This document shows positions 26,368 to 35,300 of a DNA stretch of 64,000 bases, in pieces. The position numbers were made by a program, and so were the translations under genes. The notes beneath the pieces were generated by a model. It had not been told where the DNA came from. It worked only from the letters and a program-made list of their open reading frames with translations, and made no database searches. Location: the NCBI RefSeq assembly GCF_003201605.1, contig NZ_QJJR01000001.1:248001-312000 (forward strand), in the 5' to 3' direction. The first letter of the stretch is position 1. The number at the start of each line of letters is the position of its first letter. This DNA is from Streptohalobacillus salinus. Lineage in GTDB: Bacteria > Bacillota > Bacilli > Bacillales > Amphibacillaceae.

Positions 26368-26448
26368 ATGAAGCGGTCTCACCTGGGTTGTATCGATTAA
26401 CAACGTGCTTTGCACAACTTAACACTCAAAATTAGAGGGGGAAAACAC

Positions 26449-27756
26449 ATGTTTAAAAGCAAGTCGTTTTGGTTAACAGCAGTATTAATGCTCGTATTGT
26501 CAATGTTTCTAGTCGCTTGTGGTGGCGATGACACCACAGAAGAAGACACTGGTGATGACACTAACACAGAGGATACAGAAGATACAAATGAAGATGAAGG
26601 TACAGATTCAGACGTACCCGAAAAACCTGAATCATTAAGCATTTGGGTAAATGATGAAGAACAACAATTAGATGCATATGAAGAAATTGCAGCTAGCTTT
26701 ACAGAAGCACACGGTATTGAAGTAAACATCACACCGTACAGCATGCTTGATCAATTAGATGGTATTGGTTTAGATGGTCCATCTGGTCAAGGTCCTGATT
26801 TATTCTTCCAACCACATGATAGAATGGGAGATATTCATTTACAAGGTGTAGCGCTACCGTTAGAATTTACGGCAGATCAAGAAGCACGTCTTGCCGATTA
26901 CAACCAAGAAGCGTTGACTTCATTCAACTATGAAGGAAACCAATATGGTATTCCTGCAGTTGTTGAAACTTACGCTTTATTCTACAACAAAGCATTAGTT
27001 CCTGAAGCACCAGAAACAATGGATGACTTGATGACTACTGCTCGTGATTTAACTGATGGCGATCAATATGGTTTCATGATGAACGCCCTTGATTTCTACT
27101 TCACATATCCGTTCCTAACAGGTTCTGGCGGATACATCTTTGCACAAGATGATGAAGGCAACTATAACCCGGATGATATTGGTTTAAATAACGAAGGTGC
27201 AGTTGAAGGCGCTGAAACAATCCAATCATGGTTTGAAGAAGGTTTAATTCCTGAAGGTGCTGATTTAGATGTAATCAACGGTCTATTCATGGATGGTAAC
27301 GTTGGTATGGTTGTTAACGGTCCTTGGGCCATTCCAGACTATGAAGGTGCACTAGGTGATGACTTAGGTATTTCAATTCTTCCTTCAGTTGACGGTGAAG
27401 TACTTAGCTCATTCTCAGGTAACAAAGGTTGGTTAGTTTCTTATTATACTGATCATGAATATTGGTCAACTGAGTTAGCAATGTTCTTAACAAATCCAGA
27501 AAGTTCAGCAACTTACTATGAAGTAGCTGGAGAATTACCTGCACACACTGCAGTAACGATTGATGATGAGTTCATGGGTCCTATCTTTGAACAAACACAA
27601 TATGCACAACCAATGCCTAACATTCCTGCAATGTCTAAAGTTTGGGAACCAATTGGTGATGCGTTAACATTTATTTCTCAAGGTGAAGATCCACAAGAAG
27701 TATTAAATGAAGCTGTTGAATTAATCAAAGAAGATATCGCTTTAATGCAACAATAA
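26449..27756 (+). CDS. mdxE: Maltodextrin ABC transporter binding lipoprotein
   Basis: The 435-residue receptor of the family 1 type captures maltodextrins outside the membrane. It has a lipobox LVAC (Cys24) and an acidic Asp/Glu/Thr linker to about residue 55. The mature domain starts SLSIWVNDEEQQLDAYEEIA and contains GPDLFFQPHDRMGD, YGIPAVVETYALFYNKAL and GMVVNGPWAIPDYE, all typical of MalE/MdxE. The ATG at 26449 follows AGAGGGGG; the earlier ATG at 26410 has none. A hairpin with a T-tail separates it from the permease genes, which allows more binding protein than permease to be made. Confidence 0.92.
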   Translation: MFKSKSFWLTAVLMLVLSMFLVACGGDDTTEEDTGDDTNTEDTEDTNEDEGTDSDVPEKPESLSIWVNDEEQQLDAYEEIAASFTEAHGIEVNITPYSMLDQLDGIGLDGPSGQGPDLFFQPHDRMGDIHLQGVALPLEFTADQEARLADYNQEALTSFNYEGNQYGIPAVVETYALFYNKALVPEAPETMDDLMTTARDLTDGDQYGFMMNALDFYFTYPFLTGSGGYIFAQDDEGNYNPDDIGLNNEGAVEGAETIQSWFEEGLIPEGADLDVINGLFMDGNVGMVVNGPWAIPDYEGALGDDLGISILPSVDGEVLSSFSGNKGWLVSYYTDHEYWSTELAMFLTNPESSATYYEVAGELPAHTAVTIDDEFMGPIFEQTQYAQPMPNIPAMSKVWEPIGDALTFISQGEDPQEVLNEAVELIKEDIALMQQ

Positions 27757-27768
27757 GTTTTAAATGAG

Positions 27769-27810
27769 GGGGATTGAGCGGTCTTTGTCCACTCAATCCC
27801 CTTTCTTTTA
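27769..27810 (+). terminator. Attenuating terminator between mdxE and mdxF
   Basis: Stem ggggattgag (27769-27778) with ctcaatcccc (27792-27801), then TTTCTTTTA. The next gene begins 20 bp later without a clear new promoter, so partial readthrough is expected. Confidence 0.75.
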
Positions 27811-27829
27811 TTGAGGAGGGAAAGGCTAA

Positions 27830-29137
27830 ATGGCTACAAATAACAACAAAAAGACTAAAGCTGATCAAAAAAATAAACATAACCCTACACTCGCGATGCT
27901 TCTCTCTATCATTCCTGGTTTAGGTCAAGCTTACAATAAGCGCTACTTAAAAGGCGCTGCAATCTTTATTCTCTTTGCAGCATTTATGATTACAATGTTT
28001 GATTATATGTCCTCAGGTTTAAATGGACTTATTACATTAGGTGAAGTTGAGCGTATAGATGACTCACGGGTATTTTTAAGTGAAGGTATTCTCTCACTGA
28101 TTTTCTTAACGTTCTTCTTGAGTTTTTATGGTCTTAATATAGTTGATGCTAAAAAAGATGCAATAAAAATTCAAAATGGATGGCGCGTTAGCGGTGTAGT
28201 AGAAGGATTTAGAAATGCTTGGGATACAGGTTTTCCGTATTTACTTGTCGGACCTGGTGCACTCTTACTGATATTCGTTGTGCTTTTCCCATTGTTATTT
28301 ATGGGTTTCTTGGCATTTACGAACTATAGCCTTTACAATGCACCGCCACGTGCGCTGCTAGAATGGGTTGGTTTTAAAAACTTTATTGATTTGTTTACAA
28401 TTACGGAACTTAGAACAACGTTTGTTAATGTATTATCATGGACACTTATCTGGACATTTCTTGCAACGTCACTTTCAATTGCGCTTGCAATGTTCCTATC
28501 CATTTTAACAAATGATTCACGTCTTAAGGGGAAAAAACTTATCCGTACCGTCTTTATTTTACCTTGGGCAGTACCTGGATTTGTTACAATTATTATCTTT
28601 ACGGCTTTATTTAATGATAACTTTGGAGCGATCAATGCAGATATTATTGAACCGCTTTTTAACACATCAATTCCATGGTTAACCGATTCTACTTGGACAA
28701 AAGTTGCCTTGATTATGATTCAAGTATGGCTTGGTTTCCCATTCATTTATGCCCTATTTACTGGTGTACTTCAAGGGATTTCAAGCGACTGGTATGAAGC
28801 GGCAGACATGGACGGGGCAAGTCGTTGGCAAAAATTCCAACACATTACGTTCCCGCACTTAATGTTTGCGACTGGACCGTTATTGATCACCCAGTTCACT
28901 TTTAACTTTAACAACTTTAATATTATTTACCTCTTTAACAATGGGGGACCGCCGGTACGTGGTCAATCCGCTGGGGGTACAGATATTTTGATCTCTTGGA
29001 TCTATAACTTAACGTTTACAAATTCACAGTATAGTTTAGCTGCTGCGATTTCAATCATTTTGGGCTTGTTTGTCGCGACGTTCGCATTCTTCCAATTCCG
29101 TCGTTCTAGCTCATTCAAAGAGGAGGGGAACTTCTAA
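27830..29137 (+). CDS. mdxF: Maltodextrin ABC transporter permease (MalF type)
   Basis: The 435-residue permease has the N-terminal extension usual in Bacillus MdxF: a short membrane hairpin with SIIPGLGQAYNKRYLKGA. The BPD core includes PGALLLIFVVLFPLLF, FPFIYALFTGVLQGI and the EAA motif EAADMDGASRWQKFQHITFPHL that docks the ATPase. It starts at ATG 27830 behind GAGGAGGG and overlaps mdxG by one base. No ATPase gene is in the operon, so a shared MsmX-type ATPase encoded elsewhere is expected. Confidence 0.9.
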   Translation: MATNNNKKTKADQKNKHNPTLAMLLSIIPGLGQAYNKRYLKGAAIFILFAAFMITMFDYMSSGLNGLITLGEVERIDDSRVFLSEGILSLIFLTFFLSFYGLNIVDAKKDAIKIQNGWRVSGVVEGFRNAWDTGFPYLLVGPGALLLIFVVLFPLLFMGFLAFTNYSLYNAPPRALLEWVGFKNFIDLFTITELRTTFVNVLSWTLIWTFLATSLSIALAMFLSILTNDSRLKGKKLIRTVFILPWAVPGFVTIIIFTALFNDNFGAINADIIEPLFNTSIPWLTDSTWTKVALIMIQVWLGFPFIYALFTGVLQGISSDWYEAADMDGASRWQKFQHITFPHLMFATGPLLITQFTFNFNNFNIIYLFNNGGPPVRGQSAGGTDILISWIYNLTFTNSQYSLAAAISIILGLFVATFAFFQFRRSSSFKEEGNF

Positions 29138-29994
29138 TGGCCAAACAACCTATGAGTCGAAAGACTAAAAACACCCTAGAGATTGCCCTTATGTATGCGA
29201 TTATCGGTGTGATGTTCGTAATTATTATTTACCCTCTACTTTGGGCGTTCGGGATGTCGTTAAATCCAAGTTCAAATCTTTACGGTGCATCAATTATTCC
29301 GGAAAACTGGTCATTTGTTCACTACGAATGGCTGTTTACCAACCCGCGTAGTAACTATTTAACCTGGTATAAGAACACACTGATGGTTTCAATTTCAGTG
29401 GCGATTGTCGGTACGTTACTTGTTAGTTTTACCGCATATGCATTCAGTCGTTACCGGTTTAGAGGACGTACGTACGGTCTTTATGCGTTCTTACTGCTAC
29501 AAATGTTCCCAGTTTTAATGGCGATGGTGGCGTTATACATCTTGCTTAATACGATTGGTTTACTTGACAGTTTATTAGGTCTTATCATCATCTACATTGG
29601 TGGTAATATTCCAATGAATGCTTTTCTTGTAAAAGGATACTTTGATACCTTGCCAAAAGAGCTTGATGAATCAGCAAAAATGGATGGTGCAGGTCACTTC
29701 AGAATCTTCTTCCAGATTCTTTTACCACTTGCAAAACCAATCCTAGCGGTTGTTGCTTTATTTAACTTTATGAATCCATTTATGGACTTCATTTTACCGC
29801 GTATCGTCTTGCGGAGTCCTGAGAACTTCACATTAGCACTGGGTCTATTTAACTTTGTTAATGATCAATTCTCTAATAACTTCACACGATTTGCTGCGGG
29901 TGCGATTTTAATTGCACTTCCAATCGCAACGGTATACTTGTTCTTACAGAAATACTTAATCTCTGGATTATCTGCTGGTGCAACGAAAGGTTAA
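29137..29994 (+). CDS. mdxG: Maltodextrin ABC transporter permease (MalG type)
   Basis: The 285-residue second permease has six membrane segments and the EAA loop in LPKELDESAKMDGAGHFRIFF, followed by ILLPLAKPILAVVALFNF. The start ATG shares one base with the mdxF stop (TAATG), showing translational coupling, and GAGGAGGGG precedes it. A strong terminator closes the operon. Confidence 0.92.
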   Translation: MAKQPMSRKTKNTLEIALMYAIIGVMFVIIIYPLLWAFGMSLNPSSNLYGASIIPENWSFVHYEWLFTNPRSNYLTWYKNTLMVSISVAIVGTLLVSFTAYAFSRYRFRGRTYGLYAFLLLQMFPVLMAMVALYILLNTIGLLDSLLGLIIIYIGGNIPMNAFLVKGYFDTLPKELDESAKMDGAGHFRIFFQILLPLAKPILAVVALFNFMNPFMDFILPRIVLRSPENFTLALGLFNFVNDQFSNNFTRFAAGAILIALPIATVYLFLQKYLISGLSAGATKG

Positions 29995-30010
29995 GCCAAA
30001 GGATTCCAAC

Positions 30011-30052
30011 GAAAAAACACCTTCTGATTTCGTTCAGAAGGTGTTTTTTCAT
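30011..30052. terminator. Bidirectional terminator after mdxG
   Basis: A perfect 17-bp stem (30011-30027 with 30034-30050) with a 6-nt loop and A- and T-rich flanks. Confidence 0.9.
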
Positions 30053-30168
30053 TGGGGTAATTAGGTTGTACTGTTGAAGGTTTAACTTACATCACGATAA
30101 AGGTACTAGAGTTTTAGAAACGGTTTTCTAAGTTTAACGTTGGAACCTTAATAGAAAGACGCCTTTTG

Positions 30169-30651
30169 TTAGGAATAGCGGCCGTATTGAATTTGTGCAT
30201 GGACTTCATCTATCAACTTTTCTTTTGTGTCGCTGTGTAATAACTTAGCAATACTGATCGCTTTGCTTGTTCGATAATCAAGGGTCTGTTGTTGCATTTG
30301 TTGATCAAGATAAGGAAGCATAAATTGATCAATCGGTAAATAACATAACGTTACTTTTTCATTTTTTCTACATATATCAACATATATACCTGTGAGTTGC
30401 GTAAATAAGAAAGGGTGGTATTCGAATCTTAATTTAATCGCTTCCTTATCAGCCGTTGATATTGCCTCAATATGGGTAGGAAGGCTATGGAAATATACCA
30501 ATTGTTCAAATGAATAGTGTAACTGAATAAGTGATTGATTGAGTTTTTTTAAATGGTATTTTGCAATTAATTTAACCGCTAATTTATAAAAGGGTCGACT
30601 AGATAACCACAAGACAACCAACGGAATAACCCAGTAAATAAATTCACGCAC
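30169..30651 (-). CDS. Unrecognised small membrane-anchored protein
   Basis: I do not recognise this 160-residue protein. It has one N-terminal membrane segment (residues ~4-20), then a basic, probably helical cytoplasmic part (KLAVKLIAKYHLKKLNQSLIQ) and a mixed alpha/beta remainder. Its GTG start overlaps the TAG stop of the GGDEF gene by one base, with ribosome site GGAGGGA, so the two are translationally coupled. This suggests it partners with or modulates the GGDEF protein; that is inference from position only. Confidence 0.7.
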   Translation of the reverse strand: MREFIYWVIPLVVLWLSSRPFYKLAVKLIAKYHLKKLNQSLIQLHYSFEQLVYFHSLPTHIEAISTADKEAIKLRFEYHPFLFTQLTGIYVDICRKNEKVTLCYLPIDQFMLPYLDQQMQQQTLDYRTSKAISIAKLLHSDTKEKLIDEVHAQIQYGRYS

Positions 30652-32147
30652 TATAATCCCTCCCTAAAACAGACCACTTTATTTTTCCCGTTTTCTTTTC
30701 CGTGGTATAGTGCGTCATCAGCAGCACTAAGCAGATTGTCCGTTGTTAAGCCATTGATTTGATGATAATGACAAACACCGATAGTAACCGTCAAACTTCC
30801 GCTTGGTTGAGAAGCTTCTTTTGGAAAGACGGTTTGTTCGATGGTACGACGAATCCTTTCTGCTCGTTCATAAGCTTTCTCAACAGTAATATCGGTAAGA
30901 ATCACTGAAAATTCTTCGCCGCCGAAGCGATAACTCTGATCTTTATTTGTCATTAATGCTTGTAATGTGTCAGCTAATGTCTGCAACACCTTGTTACCTA
31001 ATAGGTGACCGTGTGTATCATTAAACAGTTTAAAGTAATCAATATCAATCATCATAACGGCAAAATTAGGATGAGGTTCCTGCATTAAATGATCCAAATC
31101 GTTTTGTAGCGTACGTTGATTTTTTAAGCCTGTTAAACCATCGGTATAGGACAACTCTTTTATATTTTGATAGAGATTTAACTGATGTATTGAAATGGCC
31201 GCCTGTAAACTAAGAGGCATTACATTATCAATATCTTCCGCTGTAATCATTTTTCTAGTAACCGGGTTATCGATGACAATGACACCAATCCGTTCAGCTT
31301 GATAAATCATAGGGACAATTAAACAATCTTCAATATCAAATAACTGTTGTAATTGACGCAGAATAGGATCGTGCGTATCTTTTGTTGAAATAAGCGCATG
31401 TGTCTCATTTTGTAATACCTCTTCAAAAGTTGAACCGGCTTCAATCTTAAATGACAGATGTTTAATGATGGCGTTTAATTCTGGATCGATATCGGCATTG
31501 TCTTTGCGATCTAGTAAATCAACTAAGCGATATTTCATTTCAGCAATTTCGGTCCACTTACTAAAGCCGTCTTCAGGTCGTATCGGTCCAATTCCAATCA
31601 TCCCCTTTAGCTGTTGGTCATTTTCTTGATAGAGAAAGACCATTGCTCGATTAAAGCCTAATCCATGACCAGCAGTAATTGAGGTAACAATGATATGTAG
31701 TAATTTATCAAGATCACGTGTTTGTTGGATAGCCATACTGATTTCACGTAAGATATTTAGTTGTTTCGCATTTTGGTAAAGTTTTTTCTTCCATTCGCTT
31801 TGATTGATAAAGAGACTAGTCAATTTTCGATGAAGGGTATAAATGATCACCGCATTTATTACAATGTAAACAAGACTCATCGGGTTAAGTGACTGTGAAA
31901 TAGCTGCATAGACGATGGTAAGCACAAGGGTTACGCTAATTCCATGCAATTGAAAGGTATAAGCACCAGTTATCAGGTATAACGGTGCTAGAAATAGCCA
32001 CTGCTCAGGGTAGAAGCTAATGATACAGATAAATAAGTAATTAAAGAAGAAAAAAATGAGCAATCGATTTCTTTTGTTGCTTACAAAAAAACGTCCTGCA
32101 TTTAAGACAAGCGCTAGCACGAGGATTTCCAACATAAAATTTATCAC
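30651..32147 (-). CDS. Membrane diguanylate cyclase (GAF-GGDEF)
   Basis: This 498-residue protein should make cyclic di-GMP. About six membrane segments lie in residues 1-120, then a short coiled linker (NAKQLNILREISMAIQQ), a GAF domain (~145-315) and a GGDEF domain (~335-495) with SYTDGLTGLKNQRTL and the active-site motif RFGGEEF near residue 403, so the active site looks intact. An RxxD inhibitory site is not obvious. The GTG at 32147 lies 7 nt after GGAGG; an ATG four codons later is also possible. It lies between the maltodextrin transporter and the amylopullulanase, on the other strand. Confidence 0.88.
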   Translation of the reverse strand: MINFMLEILVLALVLNAGRFFVSNKRNRLLIFFFFNYLFICIISFYPEQWLFLAPLYLITGAYTFQLHGISVTLVLTIVYAAISQSLNPMSLVYIVINAVIIYTLHRKLTSLFINQSEWKKKLYQNAKQLNILREISMAIQQTRDLDKLLHIIVTSITAGHGLGFNRAMVFLYQENDQQLKGMIGIGPIRPEDGFSKWTEIAEMKYRLVDLLDRKDNADIDPELNAIIKHLSFKIEAGSTFEEVLQNETHALISTKDTHDPILRQLQQLFDIEDCLIVPMIYQAERIGVIVIDNPVTRKMITAEDIDNVMPLSLQAAISIHQLNLYQNIKELSYTDGLTGLKNQRTLQNDLDHLMQEPHPNFAVMMIDIDYFKLFNDTHGHLLGNKVLQTLADTLQALMTNKDQSYRFGGEEFSVILTDITVEKAYERAERIRRTIEQTVFPKEASQPSGSLTVTIGVCHYHQINGLTTDNLLSAADDALYHGKENGKNKVVCFREGL

Positions 32148-32230
32148 CTCAGCACCTCCATTCTAATCGGGTCAATTATACCATGAACGGTAAACGGTGT
32201 CCTTAGTTTATTTATTTTCAGAAAATACGG

Positions 32231-32259
32231 TTGCTTTTCAAATGGAAGTGTAATAAACT
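32231..32259 (+). promoter_or_regulatory. Putative promoter of the amylopullulanase gene
   Basis: TTGCTT (32231-32236) and TAAACT (32254-32259) are 17 bp apart, with an operator starting 6 bp downstream of the -10 box. Confidence 0.5.
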
Positions 32260-32264
32260 AGTTG

Positions 32265-32278
32265 TGTAAGCGATTGCA
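32265..32278. promoter_or_regulatory. cre/LacI-type operator 1 of the amylopullulanase gene
   Basis: TGTAAGCGATTGCA fully matches TGNAANCGNWNNCA and sits at the likely start of transcription. Confidence 0.72.
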
Positions 32279-32321
32279 TAACTGGTGTTGTTGAAGTTGT
32301 GCAATTTTTTCATAGTTTTTG

Positions 32322-32335
32322 CGCAATCGATTTCA
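32322..32335. promoter_or_regulatory. cre/LacI-type operator 2 of the amylopullulanase gene
   Basis: CGCAATCGATTTCA matches the cre consensus at 13 of 14 positions, 57 bp after operator 1 and before the ribosome site. Its right half GATTTCA is the same as in mdx operator 1. Confidence 0.6.
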
Positions 32336-32397
32336 CGAAAGGGGGATGCAACGTTTTATTTATAAAAAACGAACACCTAATTTGAAAGGATGAGAAA

Positions 32398-35300
32398 ATG
32401 AACCAGTTAAAACGTATCAAACCACTCGTATCATTATTAATGGTATGGGCATTGCTCATATCGACAATTTTGACAGCGTTACCATTATCGGTTGTTGCAG
32501 AGACAGGTAGCGACGCACCACCAGCCATTGAAGAAAATCATTTACGTATTCATTATGAACATACAGGAACGACTGACGAGCAATTATACTTATGGTCTTG
32601 GGGTGATGTCGTCGAAAATAATGAAGGCGATTGGCCGCTAGGCAACGCTTTTAAGGTGAGTGACGATGCGTCGTATAACATGTACACAGACATAGAACTC
32701 AAATCAGAAGCAAATGAGATTGGTGTGCAGGTTGTTAAGGCAGCGTCTGAAAATGAGAAAGTTGTTGATGACACAACGATCGAGATCATTGCACCGGAAA
32801 TGAATGAGGTATGGATTTCTGCAGAAGGTGACGTCTCACTTTATCAGCCGGTTGATTTCGCTGAACCTACTGTTCGTATCTACTATCAAGAAACAGAAGC
32901 TGCCTATACTGACCCAGGTCTATGGTTTTGGGGAGATGTCGTAACAGAACCGACTGAATGGGCGGAGGATGCTTATGCTTTTAATGAGGGAACGTCTTCA
33001 AAATATGGGAACTACATTGACATAAAACTAACAGATGGACCTGCTTCTATTGGCATGCTAATTGTCGATAAAGCCTTAGCAGATGGGGAAGAGAATCATC
33101 AACAATCAGATAATATTAATTTTGATGATTTAGAGAATCATCAGCAAATCTTTTTACAAGAAGGTCATTTGGAAGCTTATACAAATCCTTACTATATCAG
33201 CAGTGAGGAAGAAACAGAACCTTTACCAGAAGAGACACCTGGAGAAGCTGAGATAACGGCGACTGCAGCAGTCAGTCGAGCTTTTAATTATGATGAACAC
33301 GCAATTTTATCAGTGCTAATTGATAATCAATCAGCGTTAACCATTCAATCAATTCGAGCTGACGTGTCAGCGCTTGGTGGAACGTCAGCACTTGAGATAT
33401 CTCCTGAACTCAATGAAGTGGTCCTATCCGTTCAAGAAGGCATTGCAACAGGAGAAAAAGATATTCCTATCACAATTGTTGATAGTGCAGGAGGCACCTA
33501 CACCACAACGGCGACAGCAGAGATTACTGAAAAAACAGAAGCTTCAAGAGATTGGGACGAGTCAATTATTTACTTTATGTTGACGGATCGATTTTTTGAT
33601 GGTGATGAGACGAACAACAACCCTTATGATTTAGCCTATAATCAAGCCGATAACCCAAGAGGTACTTATCAAGGGGGCGATTTTGAGGGTGTTACAGCTA
33701 AATTAGATTATTTGGATGAGCTAGGGGTAAACACAATTTGGGTCACCCCTATTGTTGAAAATGTTGGCCATGATGTTGAAGCCTTAAGTGATAATGGTTC
33801 CTATTATGCTTATCACGGCTATTGGGCTGAAAACTTTGAAACATTAAATCCACATTTAGGTACACTAGCCGAATTTCATACGCTGATTGACGAAGCGGCA
33901 GCACGAGATATTGATATTATGGTTGACGTGGTATTGAACCACGCGGGCTATGGTATGAATGCAGATCTGACAGAGGGCATGCCAGAAGGGCATCCAACTG
34001 CAGAAGATCTGGCACGTTTTGATGGCATGCTTCGTGAAGATAGTGGTAGTGGCGATTTAAAAATGTCACTTTCAGGTTTGCCTGATTTCGTGACCGAAGA
34101 TCAACAGGTAAGGGAAGATCTTGTTGAATGGCAATCGGCTTGGTTAGAGAAATCAACAACTGCAAATGGTAATCGAATTGCATCGTATCGCGTGGATACG
34201 GTTAAACATGTCGATCAAACGACTTGGCAGTTGTTTAAAAATGAATTAGTCAAATTAGATCCCTCGTTTAAATTAATTGGTGAACATTGGGGGGCTAACT
34301 ATCAAGAAGATGGCGGCCACTTTAATGATGGGACGATGGATAGTTTACTTGATTTCGGCTTTAAAACATACGCAGAAGGGTTTGTTAATGGTCATTTATC
34401 GGCAAATGAGACGATTTTAATTGAACGGAATGCATCGTTAACGAACACTTATACGTTAGGACAATTTTTAGGTAGCCACGATGAAAATGGCTTCTTGTAT
34501 GAAATTGATAATGATGTCGATAAATATAAGGTAGCAGCATCGTTACAATTAACTGCTAAAGGTCAACCGGTGATTTACTACGGTGAAGAAATTGGTCAAA
34601 CGGGTGAGAACAATTGGCCGGTTTACGATAATCGTTACGACTTTGACTGGGAAGCAGTTGAGTCCAGTGATATACATGATCACTACCAAACCGTATTAAG
34701 TTTCAGAAATGAGTTCAGTAAGGTACTCGCAAAAGGTAACCGCGAAACGGTGGTTGTTAATGATGAATTAGGGCATCTTATTTCAAAGCGTAGTCATAAC
34801 GGCACATCTGTGTATTTAGGATTTAACGTTACTGATCAACCACAAGAAATTAGCTTGAACACAAGTACAGAAGAGGTGATCGTCACAGATCATTATTCAG
34901 GGGATGTGTTCTCTGCTACAGCAACAGATGAAGGAGCAGCAGTAACGGTAACCATTCCTGCAATGGCTGATGGCGGAACTGTCCTGCTTTCAACAGAGGG
35001 TGGTGAGTTACTTTCAGTAACAGATACACCAATAGATGAAGAAGTGAATGAGAACGAAGTAACCCCGGTAGAGAAGGGATATTTTCGGCTTCATTTTCGT
35101 CAGCTTGATCGTTTTGATCTTAGCAGTAGCGGGCTTTGGATTTGGGAAGATGTGGCGACGTCATCTGAAAACTGGCCGTTAGGTGCAATTAACTTAGAAG
35201 AAGCGGCAGTTCAGACTGAATTTGGGCACTATATTGATGTTGAAATTAAAGAAGACGCCAGTCAAATTGGTTTTCTAATCAACAATGCATCAGGTGATAA

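Noticed and set aside
26226-26435. 69-residue open frame in the mdx leader, a possible leader peptide
   Set aside because: Its ATG lies only about 5 nt from the expected transcription start, no ribosome site precedes it, and it runs into operators and hairpins with no codon bias.
34000-34183. Minus-strand open frame inside the amylopullulanase gene
   Set aside because: It is antisense to the conserved GH13 core without a ribosome site.
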